A stretch of DNA of 64,000 bases from Heterohyrax brucei. Lineage: Eukaryota; Chordata; Mammalia; Hyracoidea; Procaviidae. The translations under genes and the position numbers were made by a program. Shown piece by piece: positions 22,369 through 37,300 of this stretch (position 1 is its first letter; each line of letters opens with the position of its first letter). The notes beneath the pieces were generated by a model. That model was not told the DNA's origin, ran no database searches, and worked only from the letters and a program-made list of their open reading frames with translations. The stretch is taken from contig CM053146.1 of NCBI GenBank assembly GCA_028571685.1, positions 109,715,431 to 109,779,430 of the forward strand, written 5' to 3'.

Positions 22369-25300
22369 GTGAGGCCGGCTGCCCGGCGCTGGGGTCGCCG
22401 CTGGGAAGACGGGGTCACCCGCTGCTCAGGGCACTAGGCGCGCCCCTGGGTTTTCTAGTTTGCCATCAGATTTGCCCCCAAGCGGTAAACGAAGTGTTTT
22501 CTGGGACTGCGTGGATCCTTGGGCCCCACCTTCCCCTCTGTTTGTTTCTCCTCTCTTTTCAGAATGCACAGGCCTCACTAAACCCACCCCCTACCCCCGT
22601 TGTTGTTGTTGTCGCTGGGTGTCGTGGAGTCTCTTCCGACTCTTGGCGACCTCCTGTGTGCAGAGTAAAACTGCGCCTTAAGGTTCTCAAGGCTGCGACC
22701 TTTTGCAATCCAATCACCGGGCCTTGACTTCCCAGTGCCTCTAGGTGGTTTGAAGTGCCAACCTTTGGTTGAGTAGTCTAGTGCTGAACCAGTTACGCCG
22801 TCCAGGAGCTTCGTCCTCAAGAAGACAAAAATAACTATTTACCGTCATTTCCAGTACCCCTGAATCTTCTGCCTTCAAACTCCAGCTGCCAAGAAAAGTT
22901 TCTTCTTTAAATAGGCTGAGGACAACCTAAAGGTGACTCTCAACTCTCAGAGTGTGTTTGGTAAGCAGAAAGCAGTTCTAAAGTTGGAACAGGATCATAG
23001 AGAGGAACAAGTTCAGTCCATGTTATCATATCTTAAATGAAGAAATGTCCCTTGCCAAAGTTACAGCAAATTCCTGCCAGAGCTGAACCAAAACCAGACT
23101 CTGGGGACTGTGAGGTTCCTGCTGGGTGCGCTGCAGTGCAAGGCCCTCTGTCTTCTGCAAAGCTGGATTCACGATACAAGACCTTTGGGACTGTGTCAGT
23201 TCCAAGCTGTGTTAGACTTCTGGGAGCACCAAAGCCCTTAGGAGTCCTTTAAAATGTCCCCCTAGACTGACCCTTGACTCTGCCCACTGTTAATGCCCCA
23301 GGGTATTGGCACCTCTGCAAGCGTGAAACAGAGGCAGAAAGGCTAAAGAAGCTTCTTAAAAACCAAACCCACTGCTGTCCACCGTGATGTGACTCATGGT
23401 GACCCTATAGGACAGAGTAGAACTGTCCATAGATTTTCCAAGGAGCACCTGGTGGATTTTAGCTGCTGACATTCTGGTTAGTAACTGAAACTCGTAACCA
23501 CTATGTCACCTGGGTTTCCAGAGCCTTCCTTAAGAAGTAAAAACCAAGAGGTAGAGCCAAGTCGCAAAGACCAAGCCATCTCTCTGCAACAAAGAACCGA
23601 GAAACCAAGTAGAACAGATACATTAATCTTGGAACTCTGAACTTCAAATGAAAAGATAAGGTATTGGACAGGAAGCCACTGAGAACAAATCTGAATGAAA
23701 ACAAATGAGTAGAGACATGGACTGGGGAGTCCCTGCTGACTGGCACATCTTGAGATAAAGCCAAAACTCCACACAAAGAACACAGAAAGGCCCCTTCAGG
23801 GAACTCCCAATAGAGGAATGCTGCAGACACACCTAGAAAGAAGGGGATGTGGTCTCATTTGAAGGTTGTGGCTCAAAGAACTGCCCAGACTTCTCACAGG
23901 GTAACTAGAGGAGCATGCTTCCACACCCCCTCCCCCTGACCCTTCTGGAATCCACCACCATAAGCACTGACTGCCAGAGACCACAATTCAAGCACCACAG
24001 CCCGTGCACCTACCCCCCTGCTGGCTCTGCCACCCCACCCCACTCCACCCCACTGCACAGTGACCTGGCCTGTGCCCCATCGCTCCTTGCTGGTTCTGAG
24101 CCACTTCTGCCAGGTGACGTTGCCCTGGGCCTATGCCCCCTCCTCCCTCTCTGGCTCTGCCCTGCTGCGCTGAAGTTGAGTATTCCAACCTAGGCCCTTC
24201 CCTCCCTGTTGGGTCTAACCCCACTGCAGCACAACCCAGTGACCCAACCTTTTGCCCTGTCCCTTCCCACCGGATTCACACTACTGTGTGGTAGCCAGGT
24301 GACCCAGCCCCATACCTATCCCCTTCCTTCCTTCTTGGCTCTGCCCCACTGCCTTGCTGAGTACCCCAGGCTATACCCCTTCCTCTGCACTGGCTCCACC
24401 TTGTTGCTCCACAGCTGAGTGCCCTGGCCTATGTCTCTCCCTGCCTGCTGGATTCGTCCCACTGTGTCCCACTTCTTGTGGCCCTCTCTCCTCACCAACT
24501 CTGCTGTGCCACACATGGGCAAACCAGCCCCATACCCGTGGCCCCTCCGTCCTTGCTACCTCTCCTCCACTGCTGCACAGCTGGGCAACCCAGCCCTGTA
24601 TCCCTTTCTTCCTTATGACTCCACCTGCTACTCTGCTGCAAAACAACCTGGAACTGTTCCCTTCCTGCCTGGTTGCCCCACAGCTGAGAGATCCAGCCCC
24701 ATGCCACTCCGTCTGTGCCAGCTCTGTTTCACTGTGCCACAGCTGAATGCCTTGGTCCATGCCCCTCCTTACCCACCAGCTCTGTCTTGTTGCCCCACAG
24801 CAGAGTGTCCCAGCCTGTGACCCTCCCTATCCACTAGTTGCATCCTGTGCACCATAGCCCAACAACTGGGCTGCATGGGCTCTCCGCCACTGACTCCACC
24901 TTGCTGCAGTGACCTGGCACCATGTTTCTCCCCCCTGCAGGCTGATCCTGTTGTACCACTGTCCTAGTCATCTAGTACTGCTCTAACAATGAATGACTTT
25001 AACAAGGAAAAGTTTATTCTTACACAGTTTGGTAGGCTGCAAGTCCAAATTCAGGGTGTCCACTCCAGGGGGAATGCTTTCCCTCTTGGTTGGCTCTGAT
25101 GGAAGTTCCTTGTGTTGTTTCAGTCTTGAGTCAAGGAGCATCTTCGCACAGGAACCTCAAGTCTGAAAGATGCACTCTACTCCTGGTGCTGTTGTCTTGA
25201 TGGTGTGAGGTTCCCAACTCCCTGCTTGCTTCCCTTACCTTTTATCTCTTAAAGGATGAAAGGATAAAATGTAGTGCAAGCCACGTTCCAGGGAAACTGT

Positions 25301-28300
25301 CTTTACAATGGTACAGGGAGCTGATCTTAAGAAGAGTTTTACAGTTGTACCCTAATCCTGTTTAACATAATCCGGTCTATTAACCACAGGTAGAGGTAAG
25401 GATTTACAGCATCAGAACATTGCAAAATGGAGGGCAGTCACACAGTACTGGGGATCACCATCACTGGTGATCACACAGCATCCAAATTACTAGGCACAAT
25501 TTGGGGGGTACACAATTCAGTCCATTACAACCACAAACAAGAAACCCAAACCGTGTCCCTTTCTTCCCGCTGGCCCTGTACAGATACCCTATAGCTGAGT
25601 GTCCTGACCCATGTCCTCTGTATCCACTGGCACAGCCCTGCTGCATCAGAGTTGAGAAACCTGCCATGCCCAATTGGAAAAAACCACAAGTCAAACCAAA
25701 TGTTTTGCTGTTGAGTCAATTCTTACTCATAGTGTCCCTCTACGACAGAGTGAAACTGCGCCAAGAAGCAGTTGTCAGATTTGAACTGACAATGCTTTGT
25801 TTAGCAGCTGTAGCTGGACAAGGTAGTGAGAACAGTCATGCCCACAGACAAGCAAGCAACGAAGCATGTCTGGCCCACCCACCTAGACATACCAAAAGAA
25901 TAAATAAGCAGAACAAAATAAACACACTAGCAATGAGTAAGAAAAATAGTATCTGAATGTCTCAGAGACATCAGAAAACATCAAAATATATAAGAACACA
26001 ATATAAGATAGCTCCAAGAAGTGACCAGATAGAGATTCAGTTGAGCTTCCAGTAGGAGAAAAGGCATTGGAACTACCTAGTATGGAATTCAAAAGATTAA
26101 TATTTAGGGCTCTTAAATAGATTAGGAAAGTGATCAAGGAAAACACAGACAAAGCCAATGAAAACGGAAAAAAAATCAAGGAAAACAAATGAATTCTAGA
26201 AAATAATACAAGAACAAAACATGAAAGTAAATAAACAATTAGAAATCATATGAAAACAGCAACTAGAAATCCAAAGGATAACAAAATTTCAGAATTGGAT
26301 AAATCAATGGAAGATTTTAGGGGCAAATTTGAAACAGTGGAGGGCAGAATCACTGAGATAGAAGACAAATCCATGAACACCAATTTGAGGAAAAACCAGA
26401 AAACAGAATGAAAAAAATCTAAGAATTTTGTAGAATACAAGAGCAAAAGTGTGTGCATGATCAGAGTTCCAGAATGGAAATAAAGTGGAAAACAAAGAAG
26501 ACTGTTGAAGATCTGTTGCCAGAAAACTACCCTGATATCATGAAAGACAAAAAGCTTACCATGCAAGGAGCTCAACAAACTCATCTAGTATAGACCCCCT
26601 CCTCCCAAGATTATCATATAATCACACGTGCCAAAGTTACATACAGATGAATCCAGAGAGCAGGTTGAGAGAAAAAGTAACAAAAGACAAACAATAAGAC
26701 TGAGCTCTGATTACTCAGCAAATGCTATGCAGACAAGAAGACAACAGGACGATGTGTATAAAACCTTGAAACCAAAAAACTGCCAATCAAGCATAATATA
26801 TTCTGTAAAACTCTCTCTGAAACACAGTGGTAAAATTAGTACATTTCTAGATAAAGAGAAATAAAGGAAACTTGTAAAAAATAAATCAAGTTAATAAGAA
26901 GTATGAAAGGGAGTCCTTTGGTTAGAGAACCAACAACATAAGACAACAACTTAAGGCTGGGAGAAAAGACAGCACAGCCAACTACCAACCTATACAAAGA
27001 ACTGTCAATAATAAAACTAAAGATTTCAAACAGGGAACCAGAGAGATCAGTCTGTAAATGATGACAATGTCAATAAAAGGGGAAATAAACGGTGTAGATA
27101 TAGAACTTTGAAATGAAGAGGAAATCAAGGTGGTATCATATAAACAACTGGTTTCAAGATAAGAAAGTAAGTGTAAATTGCAGTGTAACCATACAGATAG
27201 CTAACAAACCTGTCTATCAAAAGGTGAAAGTAGAAAATTGTAAGGACTCACTAAGCACGAAATCTATAATGATGAAAGAAATGAAAATATATTCTACAAA
27301 CAAAGGGAACTCAACATAGGAAAGAGGAACAAAGAAAATGTTGGCATCACACACACACACAGCACAACAAAAAGAGCAATAAATTCATAGATGTCAATCA
27401 CATAGAATGCACACAGCTTAAAATGCACCCATAAAGATATAGAGTGACAGAATGTATAAAAAAAAAAAAACCATCAGTATGCTATCTACAAGAGACATAT
27501 CTTAGACACAAATACAGAAAAGTCAAAGGATAGAAAAAAGCAAACAACAACCAAAACAGAGAAGAAATGGTAATAATAATCTCAGATGAAACAGACTTTA
27601 AGGCAAAATCCACCATAAAAGACAAAGACAGTATAAAATCATCAAAAGGGCAGTCTGCAAAAAAGACATTAATATCTAAGCACCCAACAACAGTACTCCA
27701 AAATACATAAACTCCAACAGCACTGTAAATAGAGACAGTTCCCTAGTAAAAGGAGACGTCAGCATGCTACTAGGTAAAGGACAGAACATCAAGAAAGAAA
27801 CTCAACAAAGATACAAAAGCTCTAAATATCAAAATCAATTCACTTGATCCTATAAACATATATAGAACTCTCTACCCAATAGCAGCAATACACATGGAAT
27901 ATTCTCCAGAAGAGACTACATTTCAGGCCTCAGTAAAATCCAAACCATGGAAGCAATATAAAGCATCTTATCACAATGGTATAAAAGTAAAAATACCAAG
28001 AAGAGCAAGGAAAGACAAAAACATTGGAGGTTGCATAATATCTTGAGTAAAAACCATTGGGTAATGGAAGAAATCAAAGACAGGATTTTAAAAACTTACT
28101 AGAATCCCATGGAAATGAAAACATGCCACATCCAAACCTTTGGAGCATAGAAAAGGCAGGGCTCAAGTGTTGGTTTTTAACAACAAACGTACACATCAGA
28201 GATGAATGATGGTGCACATTCAGTCTGCTTTATGGGAAGGGCCTGCTCTACCCAAGTAGTTTTCTGGATACAGGACAAGCACAGCCTAGAAGACAACAAG

Positions 28301-31300
28301 CATATAAGTAAATGTATAATGTCAAGCAGTGGTAAGTGCTTGGCTAAAATATAAAGGAGACTGAGGGGACAGGATGACAGGGGCTGTTACTTTAGACTGG
28401 ATGGAGGTTTGAACAGGGTCTCTCTAAGAGTGATGTTTAGGTAGTGAATGGGATGAAGTGAGGCAAAGTCAGGTGAAAAGGTTCCTGGGGCAAGGAGATT
28501 TCTTTGCTCAGGGGACAGCAAGGGGTTGGTGGTGCTGGAGAGGCTGGAGACATGGTGAACAGCTAGATTACTATGTTGGCCCCAGAGCCCTGGCGTCCCA
28601 GTGGTTAAGAGCTTGACTGCTCCTTGGAGGCAGTTTGAATCCACCAGGCACTCCTTGGAAACCCTCTGGTATAGTTCTGCTCTGTCCTGTAGGGTTGCTA
28701 TGAGTTGGAATTGACTGGATGGCAATGTCATATATATGAACTGACCATGGTAAGGATGTTAGTTAAATGAGGAAACTGGTGTTTTGAGTCTTCTGCTTCT
28801 ATCCCCACCTCCCTGTCATGCCAAACAAATTACAGTAGGGTTTTTAGTGGCAAAAGGCAGTTTGTGCTCAACTGTTTACGTTTCTTCATGTAAAAATAGA
28901 TAGACTGAGTCTTATCTATGGGCCTCTTTGATCCATGAACCAAATGACCTGTGCTCACTTGAAAAATACACTCTAGAGATGTTCATTTGGTTTGTGCAAG
29001 TATCTGGTGAGAAGAACGCATGTCACACTTTTTCTTTGTCCTTAGTGCTCTTATAGCAAATTGTACATATCATGTTCAAGCCATTTACTCAATTAACGAA
29101 CACTTATTGTGTCTCCGTAATATGTCTCCAGCATGTAGCTCAGTGCTAGACACAAAAATGAATAAAAGGAAGCGGTTTACCTTAGAACCAGGAGAGACTT
29201 CTATATACACAGGTAATTACAGTGTGGGGTAAGAAGTGCTGTGGAAGAAATGTGACAGTGGCTCAGAGGAGCATGGTTACTTGGAGCAGGGGACAGGGCA
29301 GGGAGTGAGGAAGGACTGGGAAGAAATGCTCCCCACAGGAAAGCCTGTTTGAGCAGGGCACTGAATAACATAAAGTTCTGCCAAGTACAGAATGCAGGGA
29401 GTTCTTCCAGGGCACATGGAACCTGGTATGTAAAAGTCATCGTTGTTGTTGTTAGGTGTCTTCAAGTCAGTTCGCACTCATACTGACTCAAAAATGACAG
29501 AGTAGAACTGCCCTGTAGAGTTTTCAAGTCTGTAGTCTTTATGAAAGCAGATTGCCAGGCCTTCCTCCTACAGAGCTGCTGGTGGATTTGAACCAGTAAC
29601 TTTTCATTTAGCAACTGAGGGCTTAACCATCATGTCATTTGGGCTTCTTGCATGTAAAAGTGGTAAAGGTGGCAGTCCACACACAGCTGGTAGCCGCCAG
29701 TTCTCCCGTGTGACTGGCCTTCAGGAAACACAGGTCAGGTGGCAGAAGATGATTGGACAATTGGTCAAAGAGGCCTCACAGGCTAAGCCAAGGATTTGAG
29801 TTTCTTCTTGTACTTCAGGCCTTCTTGAGTATTAATTTACATAAGACTCACTCATTGTACTCATTAAGGATTCACATGTTCTGTTGCCTTCTCCCAGAAA
29901 TTCTCATTCCATAGGGCTTTTTATTTTGACACATTGCCGAGGCAACTCAGGAATTCTTAGGACAGCAGGTTGGCAGCCAGGAGCCATTGTTGAATATTTA
30001 GGCAACCACCCGAGATATGTGGACTCGGATTTTGGAAATCAGGTGGTAGAGAGAGTATTACTGAGGATTCAGAGGCTGAAAGCAGGAGATTTGTTAGTCA
30101 GCTGTGATAACAGTTCAGACAAGACGTAATCAAGTTTCATTTGAGGCAGTAACAGTAGAAATGAAGGGCCTTTAGAGAATCATTTTGGAAATGTAAGTGG
30201 CGGGACGTGGTAACGCTGTTGTGAATTGAAAGAATAAATTTGCAGGACCTAGTAGATGGTGGGACTATTAAACAAGTTAGAGAAAAGAAGGGAAGGAGCA
30301 AGTTTGGGGGATAAAATGGGAGGATCAATCGAGGTGGGCATACCTAGGGGCACTCCACGTTTTTCCTTATATCATAGCAGATAGACATATATACGTATCA
30401 GCACATCTGTCTTAGTAAATTGCAGCCTCCACTAGGGCGCAGATCAAATTGTGGTAAGTGGCATATTTCCACTTAGAGTTGAGTGAGGAGATGGGTATCC
30501 CTCCTTGGTACTCCTTCTCTCCTGCTTACCAAAGGGAAAATTACTATAACAAATGTGGATTCAGCTTTTGATATTGTAAAGCAAGTCATGCTTCTATTTG
30601 TTCTATGATTGAAAAGAAACTCCAAATTCCAACCCAAACAAAGAAAACACAATTGCTCTGGAAAACATAGCCAGTCATGACATTTCTGTCACGCCACCCC
30701 TAAGGTGCGACTGTCCTAGTGTGGTGCTGTTGGGTACCCACACAAGCTTGCATTAACGTGTCCTTGCTTACACTTGGATGCATGTTTTCTCTTTTCTTCT
30801 CGTTGCTTGATTTGTGGGTTGTGGTTGCTTATAATTTTCTTGGAAGCGATGATTACTTGAGCATTATAAACAAACATCTTTTTCTTTTAATTATATCAGC
30901 TTTTGAATTTAACTTCAGTTTAATTTAAAATCACTTTCACTTCAGCAAGAGATTATTCTACTCCACCAGTCTCTCTTCCCCCGCCCCCCGTCTGTTATAC
31001 TAATGGCTTTTTCTTCACTTGCTTCAGAGTTTCTAGGAGAAGCAGAACTGATGTTGCTAGTTTCCCTACTTCCTTGGAGAACAGTAATTGTTCAGGACCA
31101 AGGACAGTAGCAAAGTGGCAGGGTTGCTGAAGATTCAGACTGCACACTTAAGAAAGGAGATGTATATATTACAAATGTGCTCTGTAAATGTTAAATTGCA
31201 AATGTGAGTAGAGGAATTAGTTCCTGTCTTAAATTAGCCAACGCCTAGCCAATGTGAATGTTGCACTAGCTATCTCAGCCTTCTCTGCATAACTATTTAT

Positions 31301-34300
31301 TTTTTTTCCTCTGGTACAGGTGATAGAGAAGAATGTGGATCCTGAAATAATGCTGTTACCATACCTGAGGAAGGAGCGTATCCTTTTCTTTGCTTTAAGT
31401 GTGTGTGTGTGTGTGTGTGTGCACGCATGTGCATGTGTGCACACATATAGATCTGATGTGCTATTTTATAAAGATATTTGAAATATCTTTTTAGAACCAC
31501 ACCAAGACATATTTCCTACCATTAGAGGGTTTTGAAAAAGTTGTATATATTAGTTTTGTACAATTGGTGGCTGTCAGAACCAGGGTATCTTCAAGGACTA
31601 ATCATCATGCTTACCACAAAAAGAAAGCAGTCTCCAAAAATGAAAGAAAATGAAAAATAGAAAAATTGGCCCTGAATACACTACCTAGAAAAACCTTCTA
31701 AATAAATGTCATCTGGATTCTTAACCTGTTGTGTGTGAACTCTGGTAGGCATCCAGAGATCTGTTGAGCCCATTGTGTATAAAAGTTTGTGACAGTGGGA
31801 GCTTGTACATTATTTTCTGGGGAGAGTGAAATTCCTCAGTACACAATTCTAAAATCATAAATGAATACTTTTCTGATGTATGAGTATGTTACAGAAAGTA
31901 GTTTAAGGTCTTAGATGTAAAAATAACGAACAGTGACTTTGTGGTTATCCATGGTACCAACATGTAATGCTTAAGATTTAGTTCACTTGCGACTAACAGA
32001 CTACCTCCAATAGCGGTAAACAAGATAGAAGTTTATTTCTCATTGAGTTAGTTCAGGTTCTCCAAGAAGTAGATACCAAAATAGGATTAAATGTGGAAGC
32101 GTTTTGTTAGAAGTGTCTGTGGGAAAGATATTAGGGAAGGAGCTGGAGAGAGCTTAGGAAGCTGTCAGACCACAGTGCAAGTCTGAACATGCGTGAAGAA
32201 GAGCGGGAAGAGGTGGTGAGTGAAGCTTCCCAATTGCTGTCCAGTCTAAGGAATGTTCAGGAGAGGCAATCAGGACAGTTGGCGGGGAGTTGCATACCTC
32301 TCCACAGCACTGTGTCACTGATGGGGCACAGCCTGTGGGAGATACATCCTGAATTCAAAACTGGGTAGTGGGTTTCCAAATGTCTCAGCTAGACCTCTCA
32401 GTCAGCTGCCCTCCCTGTAGTAGGAGGTTTGTAAGGCACATTCTTATGGTTGCCACTGTCACCCAAGGGAAACCAGAAGGTAGGTAGATCAGTGCTAGTA
32501 AAGCAGTATCACAAAGTTATCAGGGAACCAAGATCCTCCCATCTTGCTCCTCTACCTGCCTCAGCATGTAGTTTCCTCACTGTGGTCAGAAGTGACTGAT
32601 CCGGCTATAGTCACCATATCTGAATGCCAGTAAATAAGAAGATGTAAAAGATGAAAAACGGATATGACCCTCTTTTTCAGGATATTTTTCCCCTCAGAGT
32701 CATATACAGACCTTACGCTTTCATGCTATAGGCCAGCAGTGTCAGTGATCTCCACCTCGCTGCAGATAAATCTGGAAAATGTATTTCTTAATCTGGACAG
32801 CCTTATTCGTGACTGAAAGTTGGGATTTAAAATTTAAGGGAAAATGAGAAAATAGATATTGGGAACAACTAACACTTGCCACTGAAAGATAGAGAATTAT
32901 AGGTAATATGATGCAATAATTGTTTACAATTTGACATTTCATTTTGTGTGTCACCAAAGACACACATACAACTGAGAACAAATGTGCAATATACTCAGAC
33001 CTTCCAGTACTGAAGTACATAAATGTAGAGACTCTTTTTGTCAGTGTGGCACTTTTTGGGCAGTCTGTGGTTTGCTTTTTTGAAAAGGAGGAGACTAGAT
33101 GTAACACCTAAATAGAAATCCGGAAATTACAAGATTCGAATTACTAGCAACTAAGACATACAGATATCACTAGATAAGTATGTGTTAAACAAAAGCTTGC
33201 ATTTACGGGCCTCAGATGGTGCTGTGTCTTAAGGTCAGAAAAAAAACCAAACCCACTGCCACTGAGTCAGGTCTGACTCCCAGTGACCCTAGAGGTCAGA
33301 GTAGAACTGCCCCATAAAGTTTCCAGGGAGTGCCTCATGGTTGTGAACTGCCAACCTCTTGGTTAGCAGACATACCACTAAACCCACTACACCACCAGGG
33401 TTTCCTCTTATGGTCAGAGATGTGCTAGAAGAGTCAAATCATGGACTACACATGCTCTTTAACTAGGCTTCTTCCAGTGCGATTCACAGGAACTAAGTAT
33501 GGCTGTGGCGGAGGAGGCTGCGGTGCCTGCACAGTGATGATATCACGATACAACCCCGTCACCAAGACGATCCGGTATTTTGCAGCAAAGCCTAGCTGTG
33601 CTTGAATGTCTGTCACCTTAAACTTTCATTTATCCCTTCGTTTGTTAAGTCTGTGTTGGGCACCTACGATCTGGCAGGAACTATGCTAGATACTAGGAGT
33701 ATGAAACACAGGAGGTCCCAGTAATTTGAATGGTTTAGAAAAGAATGTTCCATCAGTGAGGATAACATATGGTTCAAGTATCTCCTGCTGAAAGTTGAGA
33801 GGCCGCCTGCCTGTCTGCAGTCTGGGGAGGAAAGGCAGGACAGAATGGACAGTGAAGGGTAACACCATCGTCATGTTTTCTGCTACCACTAGAAGCTACT
33901 AACTGAGCCCTTTGCTTGCACCTTTGCCCCCATACATGTACTTTACAGAGATACTTGTTTCAAGTATGACTCATATTACAACCGTCACTCTACCACTTTA
34001 AAACCATCAGTGGCTTCTTGCTGCATTTAAGATGTACACTTTATGCTTAGTTTATATCCTTCTTGAAGTTTGTCGAGCTTCTTGGATCTGGGGGTTGATG
34101 TCCTATATCAGCTTTGGAAAACTGTTGAATCATTATGTCTTCTCATATTTATTCTTGACCATGCATTCTTTCTCCTTTCCTCCTGATAGGCCTCCAATTA
34201 TGCTGATATTAGATCGTTTTATATCATTTCATGAATCTCAGATGAGGGGTGAGGATCTGAGCACTATTAACGTTTTAAAGATCTGTGTTCCCCAGCCAAG

Positions 34301-37300
34301 CCACCTGTTTTCTGAGCTCTAAGAGAGCCCTCCCTGCTTTACACCATGGCTTCCAAATTTTTAGGTCACCGGGGAGTTCTGCTTGCTCAGTTTCTTTACT
34401 TTTCCATGCCTTGGGATGAGCTGTACTATCTTATCTTTAGTCTGTTGAGGGTGGGAGATGCCCTGCACTCTGAAGTGTGAAGTGTCTAGGGTTTTCTTTA
34501 AAGTTCTCATTTCTGAACCCAGTCTTCTTTACCTGAAAGGAGAAGTGCCTGGAGAGTTTCACTTAATTCTCCCTCTCGGTTGCATTTTTGGGATACTACT
34601 CCCAGCACTTGGGAGCCCTGGTAGTGCAGTGATTAAGCATTCAGCTACTAACCAAAGGGTCAGCAGTTCAAATCCACCACTCACTCCTTGAAAACAGGGC
34701 AGTTGTTCTGTGTCCTATGAGGTCACTTTGAGTCCAAGTCAACTTGACAGCAATAGGTTTGCTGCTAGCACTCAGTAATACTGGTGGGGAACAGTTTGGG
34801 GATAGTTCAGCTGTGATCTGTTATTTTAATCAGTGATATCAACCCACCTACAGCAATAAAAAGCTTGTTGAAAGTTAATCTGTCTTCTCTTTACCCCTGT
34901 CCTTAGCAGAGTCCTCCTCCTCACCCCTCCATTTCAGTCAGAGCAGCTGCATTGCTTCCTCACTTGTGAAGGGCGGTCACTTACTAGTGTTGATTCATTT
35001 AGGTTTCTTTGTGTCCTCAGCATCTTAACAGTTTTTTATAAAACTATGCTTATGAAGCTTTTGTGGCATTTGTGTGGTTATTAGAATGAGAGGGATAGTC
35101 TATCGTGACTGTCTGTGCCTGAACTAAGAACACCATTGCCTTTAAAACTGGGCAGTGAGATTGCAGAGGAGTTGCAGGGTAAAAGCGTTAACTTTTTTTT
35201 TTTTTTAATTGTGATTGAATGAAAATGTACATTTCCATATAAATTTGCATGCCCACCTTATGCAGCTTCCACTGCTCTCCCTGTCCGGTGACAGCACACT
35301 CTTCTTCTCTGCTCCATACGTGTCCCATCCTCCCAACAGTCTCTTTTCCCCTCCTCTTCACCCACTCCCCTTCCTCTAGTAAGAGGTCAGCAGGATGACA
35401 TCCTATAGATGCATAGAACCATAAAGTGCCAACAAGATATGGTCACTCTGTGTCACGAAGTCCAATCCATTGTTGTCCGAAGAGTTGACCTTCATTATGA
35501 TTTATGGACCATCAATTGCAGTCTTTTAGTGGAGATCTCAGGGTGCACCCCTTTTTATTCTTGTGTTGCCAGTGAGACTCAACTTTGAGAGCCCTATCAT
35601 GGCTATCACTGGTGGTGGCCGGGCACCATCTGGTTTTTCCAGTCATCAGTCGATGTAGACACCTGCTCATGTGGGTCTCTCTGTCTGCTGGGTTCTCTTT
35701 CCCCCATGTAGTATTGGTCCTCGGTGATCATCCATTCCTGTTGTGTTGGGACCATTTGCTGTACCCTCAGATGGCAGCTTGGCAACTTTTAAGACTCCAG
35801 ATGCCACTCACCAGTGTGGGATGCAGAAAGCCCTCTTAGCAAAATGCTAGTTGTGCCAATTGGCCTTGATTTCATTTGAGAGCATGGTCCCCGGCCCCCT
35901 ACCCCAGCTACTCTGTCCTTGCAATATTGGGTAAGATGGAAGGAGTACTCAAGTTATGTTGAAGTCCACTTAATATTGTTCTTCTTTCTAATGTGTGCTG
36001 TCACTGATTTCACCCAACCAAATTTCTATCAACTATCTAGTCTAAACCTCCCGCCCTCATCCTCCTTCCCTCCCCTCCCTTGCAGCCATCAAAGAGTCTT
36101 TTCTTCTATGCATAAATTTGTTTTTGCATTCTTATTGTAGGGGTCTCATACAATATTTGTCCTTTTGTTGCTGTGTACTTTCACTCAACATTATGTCCTC
36201 CAATTGAAACCAGGTTATGAGATGTTTCCTGAAGTCATCATTATTCTTCATCATTGCATAGTGTTCCATTGAGTATATATACCATAGTTTACCTATCCAT
36301 TCTTCTGTCGTTGGGCATGTGGGTTGATTCCATCTTTTTGCTGTTGTGGACTGTGCTGCAATAGACATTTGTGTGCATGTATCAGTTGGTGTGAATGGCC
36401 TTGATTCTGTAGGATATATTCCAAACAGTGGAATTACTGGGTCAAATGATACATCTAGATCCAGCTTTTTAAGGGAGTGCCAGATTGCTTTGCAAAGAGG
36501 TTGCACCATTTTGCAATCCCACCAACAGTGTAGGAGAGTTCCACTTTCTCCACAGCCTCTCCAGCATTTGTTGTTTTGTGTTTTTTGGATCATGGCCAAC
36601 CTTGTTGGAGTGAGATGGTATCTCAAAAAGTGTGAACATTTTAAAGATTTTGGTTTCTTTTGTTTGAAACTGTCCCCTATAAGGGCCCTACCAATGTATG
36701 TTTTCACCAGCTGTGTGAGGGTCATTTCGCTAAGCTTTTTTACTAATAGTGAATATTATACTTTTAAAAATTTGTTGCCATTTTCCTTGTTAAAAGTGGT
36801 GTTTTTCATTGCTTAATTTATATCTCTTAATTATTTGTGAGGTTGTTGTGTCATGTATTTATTGGCCAGGTGTGGTCCTGTGTGGCAAATGAGAATATTT
36901 TAGGAGTCAATCCGAGTTGACCATTTTCTAGCAGTGAGTTTGTGGCACTAGGACCACTGTGTCCCATGTTCTGTTTCTTACTCTAAAGCATAATAGGAAA
37001 TGCACTTTATTGCCTAACCAACCCCTAAGTGAGCATCTGTCTGGAAGATGGAATGAGGGTCCCAGGTGAGTGTATGGTCACTAGGGAATGCAAGCCCCTC
37101 ATTCAAGGGGAAAAAACAGTTCAAGTTAGTGAAAACTCTTCTAGAATTAGAACTAGGGAGCCTAATTTGAACCTGGCCTCTGCCACTCACCTAGCTGTGA
37201 CTGTGAACAAATCACTCTGATCCTCAGATTCTACTTCTTTAGATGGACTGGGGCTAAGTGCAAAGTGTCTGTCAAAAGCCTGATTTGTGGAAAACCAGCC

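Noticed and set aside
22156-22437. Open frame in phase with AOX1 exon 1 that extends 52 codons upstream
   Set aside because: Its first codon is TTG, not ATG. No in-frame ATG precedes 22312, and human AOX1 starts at the equivalent of 22312. Most likely GC-rich 5'UTR.
24354-24820. Overlapping 130-133-codon open frames on both strands
   Set aside because: They fall in the GC-rich minisatellite and follow its period; no homology, start context or splice logic supports a protein.
29884-30129. 81-codon frame in intron 1 as a possible alternative exon
   Set aside because: No similarity to AOX enzymes, and no clear acceptor and donor pair in a matching phase.
36346-36816. 156-codon + strand frame
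   Set aside because: Antisense reading of the L1 ORF2 C-terminus; the minus strand carries the recognisable protein.
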